NCBI GenBank assembly: GCA_014534425.1
Contig: JACVRN010000037.1
Location: forward strand, 1 to 42,306
Direction: 5' to 3'
Length of the DNA: 42,306 bases
Source: Pyrinomonadaceae bacterium
Lineage (GTDB): Bacteria; Acidobacteriota; Blastocatellia; Pyrinomonadales; Pyrinomonadaceae
Each line of letters begins with the position of its first letter. Position 1 is the stretch's first letter. Below the pieces are notes generated by a model that made no database searches, was not told the origin of the DNA, and saw nothing but the letters and a program-made list of their open reading frames with translations. The position numbers were made by a program, and so were the translations under genes. Positions 23,898 through 31,859 of the stretch are shown piece after piece.

Positions 23898-24782
23898 TTG
23901 AGCGTTCTGGTAGATAAATCGACGCGCCTGGTGGTGCAGGGCATCACTGGCAAAGAGGGTACGTTTCATACCAAGCAGATGGTCGAGTATGGAACGAATG
24001 TGGTCGGAGGCGTGACGCCCGGCAAAGGCGGCACCACGCATGAGGGCATTCCGGTCTTCAACACCGTGGCCGATGCCGTGAAGCAGGCGGGGGCCAACGC
24101 CTCTGTGATTTATGTCCCTCCGGCGTTTGCAGCAGACGCCATCATGGAAGCCGCAGACGCGGGTCTTGCGCTCGTGGTCTGCATCACGGAAGGCATCCCC
24201 GTGCTCGACATGGTGAAGGTCAAGGAGTACTTGTCGGATAAGGCCACGCGTCTCATAGGCCCGAACTGTCCTGGCATCATCAGCCCTGGCAAATGCAAGA
24301 TAGGCATTATGCCCGGCCACATTCACAAGGAGGGACGCATAGGCGTGGTCTCTCGCTCTGGGACGCTGACCTACGAGGCAGTGGGACAGTTGACGGCGCT
24401 CGGCCTTGGGCAATCGACAGCCATAGGCATTGGCGGCGATCCCATCGTAGGCACCACGCACGTAGACGCTCTGGCGCTCTTTCAGGCCGACGACGAGACG
24501 GACGGCATAGTGATGATAGGCGAAATCGGAGGCAGCGCCGAAGAGGACGCAGCCGCCTTTGCCAAAGCGAACGTCACAAAACCCATCGTCGCCTTCATAG
24601 CCGGACAGACCGCGCCGCCGGGACGCCGCATGGGCCACGCGGGCGCTATCATCGCGGGCGGCAAGGGAACGGCAGCCGAGAAGATGAAGGCGCTCGAAGA
24701 GGCTGGCATACGCGTCGTGCAATCGCCCGCAGACATAGGCCAGGCCATGAAAGACGCGCTCGGCGCAGGCGCTTCGGCCTGA
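23898..24782 (+). CDS. sucD: Succinyl-CoA synthetase, alpha subunit
   Basis: This 294-residue CoA-binding subunit carries the phosphohistidine. It starts [20 protein letters not shown], matching the family N-terminus, which fixes the start at TTG 23898, five bases after GAAGGAG. Motifs include [61 protein letters not shown] and [16 protein letters not shown] with the active-site His. TTG may limit expression relative to sucC, although both subunits are needed in equal amounts. It is separated from sucC by three genes. Confidence 0.97.
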   Translation: MSVLVDKSTRLVVQGITGKEGTFHTKQMVEYGTNVVGGVTPGKGGTTHEGIPVFNTVADAVKQAGANASVIYVPPAFAADAIMEAADAGLALVVCITEGIPVLDMVKVKEYLSDKATRLIGPNCPGIISPGKCKIGIMPGHIHKEGRIGVVSRSGTLTYEAVGQLTALGLGQSTAIGIGGDPIVGTTHVDALALFQADDETDGIVMIGEIGGSAEEDAAAFAKANVTKPIVAFIAGQTAPPGRRMGHAGAIIAGGKGTAAEKMKALEEAGIRVVQSPADIGQAMKDALGAGASA

Positions 24783-24809
24783 CAAAAGTTTCAATATGAG
24801 AGAAGAAGG

Positions 24810-24879
24810 AAATTAACAGGATGAACAGGATAAGTAAAAGAATTGCTTCTTCTTTATCCTGTCCATCCTGTTCGAATCC
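24810..24879. repeat. ACAGGAT-word hairpin (family B, copy 4)
   Basis: The left arm AATTAACAGGATGAACAGGA pairs with the right arm TCCTGTCCATCCTGTTCGAA with few mismatches. The loop word is AATTGCTTCTTC. It lies 29 bases after the sucD stop and 45 bases before the ndk start. Confidence 0.85.
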
Positions 24880-24923
24880 GATTCCCTTGCAATCTCAAAT
24901 CAACAAATAGGAAAAATTTCTTA

Positions 24924-25352
24924 ATGGCGGAACAAGTAGGAACTTTAACTTTCGGTATCATCAAGCCCGACGCGGTTCGGGCAGGAAAGATTGGACAGAT
25001 AATCGCGCGCATTACGGACTCCGGCTTTCACCTGCGCGCCATGAAGCTCATACACATGACCCGGCGCGAGGCCGAGGGCTTTTATGCTATTCACCGCGAG
25101 CGTCCCTTCTTCGGGGAGTTGACGGAGTTCATGTCGGGCGGCCCTTGCGTGGTGATGGCGCTTGAGAAGGATGGAGCCGTGCGCGCTTGGCGTGATTTGA
25201 TGGGCGCGACCAACCCTGCCCAGGCCGAAGAGGGAACGCTACGCAAAGAGTTCGGCGCATCCGTGGGCGAGAACGCTGTCCACGGCTCGGATTCGGAGGA
25301 GAACGCGCGCCTGGAAATCTCATACTTCTTCAGCCAGATAGAGCTGGTCTAA
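24924..25352 (+). CDS. ndk: Nucleoside diphosphate kinase
   Basis: This 142-residue enzyme transfers the gamma phosphate between nucleotides through a phosphohistidine. The start is the ATG at 24924, giving MAEQVGTLTFGIIKPDAVRA; an upstream extension in the same frame runs through the family B hairpin and is not family sequence. The catalytic His120 lies in ENAVHGSDS, and KPDAV, RPFFGEL and MGATNPAQA are all typical. Length matches the usual 135-150. An AGGAAA site lies upstream. It probably uses the sucD transcript or its own promoter. Confidence 0.97.
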   Translation: MAEQVGTLTFGIIKPDAVRAGKIGQIIARITDSGFHLRAMKLIHMTRREAEGFYAIHRERPFFGELTEFMSGGPCVVMALEKDGAVRAWRDLMGATNPAQAEEGTLRKEFGASVGENAVHGSDSEENARLEISYFFSQIELV

Positions 25353-25413
25353 AACTTTTTCTTGAGAGCGCTTGAGTGGTTTGCGGCGCACACGATTGAA
25401 ACGGAGAGCGAAG

Positions 25414-26013
25414 ATGAAACGTTGCCCGAGTTGCGAAAGAACATACACCGACGATGCTTTGAGCTTTTGCCCTAACGACGGCACCCCGCTCGTCACAGAT
25501 GCGCCGCCGTCCTCCTTTGACCCGCAGGCCACCATCATGGCTTCGCCGCCGAAAGTGAACGCGCCTTCGGGGCCGTTCGGGCAGCCTCCGAGCGATTGGC
25601 CTTCGCAGCCGCCTGCTGCACAGAACGATTGGTCTGCGCCTCCGCCCGCGCCGCAGCAGCAGACGGGTTGGGGCGACACGCCCGGCAGTTACCAGCCAGG
25701 CTCGCAGGTGATGGGCGGAACCGGCTGGCAAGCGCCTCCGCCTCCGCCATTCCCTGGCGCGGGCGGCGGCCAGCAGAAGACGCTGGCTATAGCCTCTCTG
25801 GTGCTTGGCATCCTGAGCCTCGTCTGCCTTGGCATAATCACGGGGCCGGTTGCCATAATCCTGGGAGTCATGGCTCTCAATAAAGAGAAGAACGAGCCAG
25901 CCATCTACGGCGGCGGCAAGGGCATGGCTTACGCGGGCATAGCCCTTGGTGCCATTTCGGTAGTCTTAACTCTGCTCTTTATTCTCATTGCGCTTGCAGG
26001 CGGCTTCAGATAA
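25414..26013 (+). CDS. Zinc-ribbon membrane protein with DUF4190-like C-terminus
   Basis: This 199-residue protein begins MKRCPSCERTYTDDALSFCP, a short zinc ribbon (CxxC plus a single downstream Cys) that is very characteristic of Acidobacteriota. A Pro/Gln/Ala-rich, Trp-containing linker follows (about residues 30-118). Two membrane helices come next (SLVLGILSLVCLGIITGPVA and YAGIALGAISVVLTLLFILI), with an NKEKNEPA loop between, as in DUF4190 proteins. The start at 25414 follows GGAGAGCGAAG. It could be a membrane-associated scaffold; nothing indicates an enzyme. Confidence 0.82.
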   Translation: MKRCPSCERTYTDDALSFCPNDGTPLVTDAPPSSFDPQATIMASPPKVNAPSGPFGQPPSDWPSQPPAAQNDWSAPPPAPQQQTGWGDTPGSYQPGSQVMGGTGWQAPPPPPFPGAGGGQQKTLAIASLVLGILSLVCLGIITGPVAIILGVMALNKEKNEPAIYGGGKGMAYAGIALGAISVVLTLLFILIALAGGFR

Positions 26014-26117
26014 AGCGCCGGGCTCCGGGTTGGCGCTCAACGCGCGTTGAGCGTAGAATGAAGCTGTAAACGCTGCCGGAAAAGAGAAACAGTCAGGCTT
26101 TAACCCAGGGTGTCAGT

Positions 26118-26639
26118 ATGTCAATCATCAGCGATGTCATAGAATCAACCAAGGCCATCATCAAGGGCATGGGCGTTACCTTATCTTATATTCCTAAAGA
26201 GAAGTGGACGGTCGAGTACCCGGATGAGCCTGTGACGATGCAGCCGCGCTATCGCGGCCAGCACCTTCTGCACGTAGACGAACTGGGCCGCGAAAAGTGC
26301 GTGGCCTGCTTCCTCTGCGCTGCGGCTTGTCCGAGCGAGTGCATCTACATCATAGCGGCGGACGACCCCAGGCCCGCAGAAGAACGCACTGGCGTCGAAG
26401 AGCGCTACGCGCGCGTCTATAACATTGATTACGGTCGCTGCATCTTCTGCGGCTACTGCGTGGAGGCTTGCCCCAAGGACGCCATCACGCACGGCTACAA
26501 CTTCGAGCTATCCGTCTACAGCCGCGCAGACCTCCTGAAGACAAAAGACGACCTGCTCATTACCAAACAGCTTCAATCACCCAACTACCGCGTCGCCTAC
26601 TCCGACGAAGATGTCAACTCGGAATACAAAGAAGTCTGA
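26118..26639 (+). CDS. nuoI: NADH-quinone oxidoreductase subunit I (2x[4Fe-4S])
   Basis: This 173-residue protein has the two ferredoxin-type cluster motifs, CVACFLCAAACP and CIFCGYCVEACP, each with four Cys, that carry clusters N6a and N6b in the arm of complex I. The N-terminus (KAIIKGMGVTLSYIPK) is the NuoI membrane-contact helix. ELSVYSRADLLKTKDDLL at the C-terminus is typical. No other nuo gene is in the window, so nuoI is detached from its operon here. It is flanked by an unrelated zinc-ribbon gene and a cyclase. A hairpin begins one base after its stop codon. Confidence 0.93.
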   Translation: MSIISDVIESTKAIIKGMGVTLSYIPKEKWTVEYPDEPVTMQPRYRGQHLLHVDELGREKCVACFLCAAACPSECIYIIAADDPRPAEERTGVEERYARVYNIDYGRCIFCGYCVEACPKDAITHGYNFELSVYSRADLLKTKDDLLITKQLQSPNYRVAYSDEDVNSEYKEV

Positions 26640-26724
26640 GATAAAAGAGCAGAGATTAGAGGCCAGAGGTTGAGTTGGAAACAACTACTCAATCTCCGGC
26701 CTTTGACTTCTAATCTCTTTTATC
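26640..26724. repeat. Long word hairpin (family E-like, copy 2) after nuoI
   Basis: The left arm (from 26640: GATAAAAGAGCAGAGATTAG, continuing AGGCCAGAGGTTGAGT) pairs with the right arm (ACTCAATCTCCGGCCTTTGA, continuing to CTCTTTTATC at about 26724). Only a few mismatches occur over about 36 bp. A tail of CTTTTCCCTTTTGCCTTTAC follows. It starts directly after the nuoI stop. Confidence 0.8.
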
Positions 26725-26753
26725 TTTTCCCTTTTGCCTTTACCATGTAGCGC

Positions 26754-28589
26754 ATGGCCTACCGCGAGTTTCATTACCGTTGGGAGTATGACCTCAAAGC
26801 CAGCCCCGAAGAGTTGTGGCCGTTTGTGGCCGACACGAATCGCTTCAACCGCGATACGGGCGTGCCGGAGGTCTCGGTTGAAAACGGTGATAAGAAGTCG
26901 CAGGGCGAAGGTGCGCGCCGTTTGAGCCTCTCGCGCTTCGGCGTCAAAGTCGAGTGGGAGGAAGAGCCTTTCGAGTGGATAAGACCTTATCGCTTCGGCG
27001 TAGTGCGCCGCTACCTGAAAGGCCCTGTGGCGCAGATGCGCGTGCAGGCGGAACTGAAGCCCAAGGATGAAGGCGGCACTCATCTCGTTTACGAAGTCTG
27101 GGCGCAGCCGAAGTCCGCTCTGGGGCTGACGGCCATCCCTCTTCAAATCGGTCTCATAAGTCGCAGGAGTTTCGCCGCAGCCTTTCGCCGCTACGACGAA
27201 CTGGCCTCAAGCGGCGAGAAGCTTCGGTTTCAACCTTCGCAGGCCAACTTCACCACGGGAGGCCACGAGCGACTACGCGCTCTGAGCGACAAGCTCAGAG
27301 AGCAGGGCGCGTCTCCTGAGATAATACGCAAGCTTGCTGAGTTGATAGAGCAGGCGGACGATTTGACTCTGGCCCGCATACGCTCGCACGCGCTCGCGGA
27401 CTACTGGGGCTTTCCCAGAAAGGATGTTCTGGAAACTTGCCTGTGGGCCACGCGCGTAGGACTGCTTGACCTGCAATGGGACTTGCTTTGCCCGCACTGT
27501 CGCGGGGCCGCAGCCTCCAGCCGCTCGCTGACGGGCATCAGTGCACAGGTCTACTGCGAAAGCTGCGACGTGGATTTCATGGTCAACTTCGACAACACCA
27601 CGGAGTTGACCTTTCGCCCGAACCCTTCAATCAGGCAGATAGAGGTCAGGGAGTTCTGCGTGGGCGGCCCGCAGGTCACGCCGCACATCTTCGCGCAGCA
27701 GCTTCTTGACCCGCATGAGAAGAAGGAACTGAAGCTGCCCCTGGAAGAGGGACGCTATCGTTTGAGGGCGCGGAGCGTGCCCGGCGAGCTTTACATACAG
27801 GCGCGTGCGGGCGGCTCTCCCGAAGCTGCTTTGCGCTTAACGGAAGAAGGCTGGCCTGCGGACGAGCTTGTGCTGGACACCAATCCGACCTTGAGGCTTG
27901 AGAATGAAACGGGCGCAGATTCGCTCGTTTCACTGGAGCGAACTTCGTGGAGCGACCAGGCGGCGACCGCAGCCGAAGTGACGGCGCTTCAGGTCTTCCG
28001 AGACCTCTTCAGCAACGAGGCGCTCAGGCCCGGCGAGCAAATATCCGTAGGCAGCCTGACCGTCCTCTTCACAGACTTGAAAGATTCCACGCGCCTTTAC
28101 AGAGAGATTGGCGACGCGCCCGCCTTCGGCAGCGTGATGAGTCACTTCGATGTCCTGCGCGCCGCCATAGCCGAAGAAGAGGGCGCGCTGGTCAAGACCA
28201 TAGGCGACGCCATTATGGCAGTCTTCAGGCGTCCCGCAGGAGCACTGCGCGCAATCTTCAAAGCGCAGAAGCGGCTGGCGAATCCTCCTGCGGGAATGCG
28301 CCCCTTGAGGCTCAAGGTTGGGATTCACGCAGGCCCTAGCATCGCCGTGACTTTGAACGAGCGGCTGGACTATTTCGGCTGCACCGTCAACATGGCGGCG
28401 CGTCTGGAAGGTCTCTCGACGGGGGAAGACGTGGTCATCTCTTCCGCAGTCCACGCTGACCCGGAAGTCGCAGAGATGCTCGCAAGCCCGGACTGTAACC
28501 TGACGGCCACGCCCTTTGACCAGATGCTCAAGGGCTTTGACGAAGAGAGCTTCATGCTCTGGCGCATCAGGGAAGGGATGAAAGAATGA
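26754..28589 (+). CDS. START/SRPBCC - zinc ribbon - class III adenylate/guanylate cyclase
   Basis: This 611-residue cytoplasmic protein has residues about 1-150 resembling a START/SRPBCC ligand-binding fold (YRWEYDLKASPEELWPFVAD). A middle DUF5939-like region has a zinc ribbon, Cys246-x2-Cys249 and Cys268-x2-Cys271. The C-terminal class III cyclase domain starts at about 430, with metal Asp441 (VLFTDLKDS) and Asp485 (TIGDAIMAVF) and transition-state Asn546 and Arg550 (NMAARLEG). Catalysis is therefore likely; ATP versus GTP preference is not clear. The SRPBCC part suggests that a small hydrophobic ligand tunes output (inference). Its stop overlaps the ABC ATPase start by 4 bp. Confidence 0.88.
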   Translation: MAYREFHYRWEYDLKASPEELWPFVADTNRFNRDTGVPEVSVENGDKKSQGEGARRLSLSRFGVKVEWEEEPFEWIRPYRFGVVRRYLKGPVAQMRVQAELKPKDEGGTHLVYEVWAQPKSALGLTAIPLQIGLISRRSFAAAFRRYDELASSGEKLRFQPSQANFTTGGHERLRALSDKLREQGASPEIIRKLAELIEQADDLTLARIRSHALADYWGFPRKDVLETCLWATRVGLLDLQWDLLCPHCRGAAASSRSLTGISAQVYCESCDVDFMVNFDNTTELTFRPNPSIRQIEVREFCVGGPQVTPHIFAQQLLDPHEKKELKLPLEEGRYRLRARSVPGELYIQARAGGSPEAALRLTEEGWPADELVLDTNPTLRLENETGADSLVSLERTSWSDQAATAAEVTALQVFRDLFSNEALRPGEQISVGSLTVLFTDLKDSTRLYREIGDAPAFGSVMSHFDVLRAAIAEEEGALVKTIGDAIMAVFRRPAGALRAIFKAQKRLANPPAGMRPLRLKVGIHAGPSIAVTLNERLDYFGCTVNMAARLEGLSTGEDVVISSAVHADPEVAEMLASPDCNLTATPFDQMLKGFDEESFMLWRIREGMKE

Positions 28590-29335
28590 GCACTCAAGTT
28601 GAGCACTCGAATCTTCATCCTTCTGCGCTTTCTTCTCATCCCTTAATAGGGGCGCGAGAGGTGGCGAAGATTTACCGAATGGGGCAGACGGAGGTGGCCG
28701 CGCTCGACCACGTTTCAATGGGCGTGGACGAGGGCGAGTTTGTGGCGATTCAGGGGACAAGCGGGTCTGGGAAATCAACTCTCCTGAATCTGCTCGGCGG
28801 GCTTGACCGTCCTACGAGCGGCGAAGTCATCTTCGATGGACGCTCGCTCGCGCCGTTCAGCAAGAAAGAGATGGCGCGTTATCGTCGTCGCTCCGTCGGC
28901 ATGATTTTCCAGGGCTTCAATCTCATCATGACCATGACAGCAGTTGAGAACGTGCGGCTGGCGCTGGCCTTCGGCGGCCTGCGCGGTCGTGAGAGAGACG
29001 CGCGTGCCGAAGAGCTATTGGCGCGCGTCGGTCTTGAAGGCCGTCTTGACCATCGCCCCGCAGAGCTTTCGGGCGGCGAGCAGCAGCGCGTCTCAATCGC
29101 ACGCGCTCTTGCCAATCGCCCGCGCGTTCTTCTGGCGGACGAGCCTACTGGGAATCTGGACTCCACACGCGCGCACGAGATACTTGGACTCCTGCGCGCG
29201 ATGGTTGACCGAGACCGCCTGACCGTTATCATGGTCACGCACGACCAGGAACTGGCAGCCAGCTTTGCCGACCGCATCATTTTCATGAAAGACGGAAAGA
29301 TAATAGAAAGGAATGCAGAAGTCAGAAGCAATTGA
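28586..29335 (+). CDS. ABC transporter ATPase, LolD/MacB type
   Basis: This 249-residue ATPase has Walker A GTSGSGKST, signature LSGGEQQRVSIARAL, Walker B VLLADEPTGNLD and the H-loop MVTHDQEL. It belongs to the LolD/MacB/FtsE-like group whose permeases are FtsX-type. Its start (ATGA overlap) couples it to the cyclase. The likely cognate permease is the MacB-like gene at 31860, separated by three genes. The last codons and stop lie in a family C hairpin arm, so the C-terminal NAEVRSN may be repeat-derived. Confidence 0.93.
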   Translation: MSTQVEHSNLHPSALSSHPLIGAREVAKIYRMGQTEVAALDHVSMGVDEGEFVAIQGTSGSGKSTLLNLLGGLDRPTSGEVIFDGRSLAPFSKKEMARYRRRSVGMIFQGFNLIMTMTAVENVRLALAFGGLRGRERDARAEELLARVGLEGRLDHRPAELSGGEQQRVSIARALANRPRVLLADEPTGNLDSTRAHEILGLLRAMVDRDRLTVIMVTHDQELAASFADRIIFMKDGKIIERNAEVRSN

Positions 29336-29398
29336 TTCATTTATTCATTTGTTTATTGAATCAATGAAACAATGAACCGATGAATCAATTTCTTCTGC
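29315..29398. repeat. TTCATTGA-word hairpin (family C, copy 1)
   Basis: GCAGAAGTCAGAAGCAATTG (from 29315) and the following TTCAT words pair with GATGAATCAATTTCTTCTGC at the right end. The centre has TATTGAATCAATGAA. It overlaps the ABC ATPase stop codon (29333-29335) and ends 12 bases before the cNMP gene ATG. Confidence 0.8.
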
Positions 29399-29410
29399 CT
29401 TGCTCTTGTA

Positions 29411-30289
29411 ATGTTTACAGAAGTTCTTCCTATGACGCTTGAGGCGTTGCGGTCTGTGCCGCTTTTCGCTTCGCTGGATGATGCGGCGGCGCGCGAGCTT
29501 AGAAGCCTGCTGCACGTTGAACAGGTAGAGAGCGGGACGGAGCTATTTCATCACGGCGACGAAGGCGACGCCATGTATCTGATTGAGACCGGGCGCGTGC
29601 GTATTCACGTAGTAGATTCCACCGGGCACGACGTTACGCTGGCAGAGCTTGCGGGCGGGGACTTCTTCGGAGAGATGGCTTTGCTGGACGGCAAGCCGCG
29701 TTCGGCTGACGCCACCGTCCTTGAAGAGTCGCGTCTTGCAATCCTCTCCCGCGACGATTTTCTCTCCTTCGTGCGCCGCAACCCGGACGTGGCTCTTGAG
29801 ATGCTGAACGCCGTGACAGACCGCTTGCGACGCACGGACGAGTTGCTGCGCCAGCGCGTCTCTCGCAACGTCAACGTCGAGGCGGAAGCCATGATGACTC
29901 CTGCCGACCGCATGACGGACATGTTTGCGAACTTCGCGGGTAGCTGGAAATTCTTCATCTCGTCCATCTTTCTCATAGTGTTGTGGGTGCTGCTCAACGC
30001 GTGGCTTCTTCGCAGCCGCGCTTTTGACGACTACCCGTACAACCTGCTAGACCTTGTGTTCGGCATCGTCGCAGGTCTGCAAGCTCCCATCATCCTCATG
30101 GCGCAGAATCGCCAGTCGAACCAGGATCGCTTGCGCGCCGACATAGATTTCCAGATTAACCTGAAGAATGAACTGGCACTGGCGGAAGTCTTGCGCCGCC
30201 TGGACGTGCTTGAGAGCGAGCGCCTGCCCAGGCTCTTTGAAGAACAGAACGCGCAATTGACAGAAGGTAAGGACAAGAGGGTTTCATGA
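29411..30289 (+). CDS. Cyclic-nucleotide-binding domain fused to DUF1003 membrane domain
   Basis: In this 292-residue protein, residues about 10-130 form a CRP-type cNMP barrel with the phosphate-binding cassette GDFFGEMALLDGKPRSADAT. It keeps the Gly-Glu and the Arg-Ser pair that bind the cyclic phosphate, so binding is plausible. Residues about 150-260 are DUF1003: two membrane helices (WKFFISSIFLIVLWVLLNAW and VFGIVAGLQAPIILMAQ) and a coiled C-terminal tail. There is no DNA-binding HTH, so this is a membrane sensor rather than a transcription factor. The cyclase two genes upstream could supply its ligand (inference). Its stop overlaps the HAD gene by 4 bp. Confidence 0.9.
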   Translation: MFTEVLPMTLEALRSVPLFASLDDAAARELRSLLHVEQVESGTELFHHGDEGDAMYLIETGRVRIHVVDSTGHDVTLAELAGGDFFGEMALLDGKPRSADATVLEESRLAILSRDDFLSFVRRNPDVALEMLNAVTDRLRRTDELLRQRVSRNVNVEAEAMMTPADRMTDMFANFAGSWKFFISSIFLIVLWVLLNAWLLRSRAFDDYPYNLLDLVFGIVAGLQAPIILMAQNRQSNQDRLRADIDFQINLKNELALAEVLRRLDVLESERLPRLFEEQNAQLTEGKDKRVS

Positions 30290-30984
30290 TTCGAGCCATC
30301 TTTTTTGATTTCAATGGGGTCGTGATTGACGACGAGGCTTTGCACTTGAAGGCTTATAGAGAGTTGTTCGATGCCGAAGGCGTCACAATGTCGGACGAGC
30401 AATACTTCGGCTGCTTAGGGATGGATGATAAAACTTTCGTGCGCCTTGCCTTTGAGCTTTCAAACCGCACGATTACAGATGAAGCCATGAACGCCCTCAT
30501 AGAGCGCAAGACTGAGCTTCACGCCGAGTTGATAAAAGATGAGCTTCCGCTCTTTCCCGGCGTGCTGAATTTCATCAAGAACACGTCGCGCCATTACTCT
30601 CTGGGCCTGGTCAGCATGGCGCGGCGCGTGGAGATATTTCATGTGCTGGAGCGGGCGCAGTTTGAGAAGGCTTTTAGCGTGGTGGTGACGGCAGAGGATG
30701 TTCATGTTTGTAAGCCTGACCCTACGTGCTACCGCTTGGCGCTCGAACGCTTGAACGAGCAGCGCATCGCGTCCGGTCAAACGCCTGTTCTGCCGGAAGA
30801 GTGCCTCGTCATAGAAGACGCGCCCGCAGGAATACAGGCGGGGCGCGCGGCAGGCATGCACACGCTCGGCGTCACCAACACGGTCGCGGAAGAAAAGCTG
30901 CGCGCCGCCCAGGCAGATGTCGTCACACGCAACCTCTACGACTGGAACGCAGACGCCGTTCACCACGTCTTCTCGGAAAGATGA
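30286..30984 (+). CDS. HAD-superfamily hydrolase, beta-phosphoglucomutase-like, with Asn in motif I
   Basis: This 232-residue protein has a HAD core with an alpha-helical cap. Motif I is FFDFNGVVIDDE: the nucleophile Asp8 is present, but the usual second Asp (acid/base) is Asn10. Motif II is SMARR, motif III is the Lys in VHVCKPDPTCY, and motif IV is VIEDAPAGIQA. Loss of the second Asp normally cripples phosphatase turnover, although DFNG variants recur in some lineages and may be true functional variants. The gene overlaps its upstream and downstream neighbours by 4 bp each, so it is tightly coupled to the cNMP and SirB1 proteins. Confidence 0.88.
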   Translation: MIRAIFFDFNGVVIDDEALHLKAYRELFDAEGVTMSDEQYFGCLGMDDKTFVRLAFELSNRTITDEAMNALIERKTELHAELIKDELPLFPGVLNFIKNTSRHYSLGLVSMARRVEIFHVLERAQFEKAFSVVVTAEDVHVCKPDPTCYRLALERLNEQRIASGQTPVLPEECLVIEDAPAGIQAGRAAGMHTLGVTNTVAEEKLRAAQADVVTRNLYDWNADAVHHVFSER

Positions 30985-31838
30985 CTCCTTCAAGCAGGCA
31001 TAGGGCCGCGCGTGCGCGGGAGCTTTTCGCTGAAGAAGCGCGAAAGGCTGGCGCGTTGATGCGGCTGGACAGGGCCGCGCTCCTGATTGGCGCGGAGGAC
31101 GAGGCTTACAGGAATATTGAGGTCGAGCACTATCTTTCGCAGTTGGATGAACTGGCGGCGGAAGCTCGCTCTTTTCTGGAAGCTTCGCAGGCGGGCGAGA
31201 CCGAGGCTTTCAACTACTTTCTCTTTGAGTTGAAGAGATTCACGGGCAATCAACTGGACTATTATGACCCGCGAAACAGCTTTCTCAACGAAGTCATGGA
31301 CAGGCGCGTGGGCATTCCCATTACTCTCTCGGTCGTTTACATGGAGGTGGGCCGCCGCGCGGGGCTGGACGTTGAAGGCATAGGGATGCCCGGACATTTC
31401 ATAGTCCGCGTGCGCGAGCTTGGGCTTTCCGAAGCGCTGCTCGTAGACCCTTTTCACGGAGTGATGCTGACGCGCGAAGATTGCCAGGACAGACTGGACA
31501 CGGTTTACGACGGGCTGGTGAGTTTGTCGGAAGAGCATCTGCGCGCGGCTTCTACGCCTGAGATTCTGGTGCGTATGCTGAGGAATCTGAAAGCCGTCTA
31601 CACGCGCTCGAATCTTTACAGGCAGGCGCTCGCGTGCGTTGACCGCATACTGCTTCTGACTCCCGGTGACGTGGGCGAGCATCGTGACAGGGGAACGCTC
31701 CTGTCACGCCTCGAACGCTTTGAAGATGCGGCGCGCGAGCTTGAATATTATTTACAGACGGCCACGGACGCGCCCGACTCCACGACCATGCGCGAGCAAC
31801 TCAACAACATACGACGCCAACAGGCTATGAGAAACTGA
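30981..31838 (+). CDS. SirB1-family transglutaminase-like/TPR protein
   Basis: The ATG at 30981 overlaps the HAD stop by 4 bp, giving 285 residues. A longer in-frame extension upstream lies inside the HAD gene and is Arg-rich, so it is rejected. The SirB1 core shows ALLIGAEDEAYRNIEVEHYL, FNYFLFELKRFTGNQLDYYD, NSFLNEVMDRRVGIPITLSV and GIGMPGHFIVRV, followed by a TPR-like C-terminus (residues about 190-280). Members of this family have a transglutaminase-like fold whose catalytic Cys is missing; no Cys is visible in the core here either. Function unknown. The MacB-like permease follows after 21 bases. Confidence 0.88.
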   Translation: MTPSSRHRAARARELFAEEARKAGALMRLDRAALLIGAEDEAYRNIEVEHYLSQLDELAAEARSFLEASQAGETEAFNYFLFELKRFTGNQLDYYDPRNSFLNEVMDRRVGIPITLSVVYMEVGRRAGLDVEGIGMPGHFIVRVRELGLSEALLVDPFHGVMLTREDCQDRLDTVYDGLVSLSEEHLRAASTPEILVRMLRNLKAVYTRSNLYRQALACVDRILLLTPGDVGEHRDRGTLLSRLERFEDAARELEYYLQTATDAPDSTTMREQLNNIRRQQAMRN

Positions 31839-31859
31839 GACGCCAATCCAAAATCGAAC

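Noticed and set aside
23868..24794. Minus-strand ORF of 308 codons
   Set aside because: It lies antisense to sucD and is rich in Arg, Cys and His as expected of a shadow frame.
24843..24923. Upstream extension of the ndk frame
   Set aside because: It runs through a family B hairpin and does not resemble any Ndk N-terminus; the ATG at 24924 does.
30726..30980. Upstream extension of the SirB1 frame
   Set aside because: It lies within the HAD gene, is very Arg-rich, and the ATG at 30981 gives a 4-bp overlap typical of coupling.
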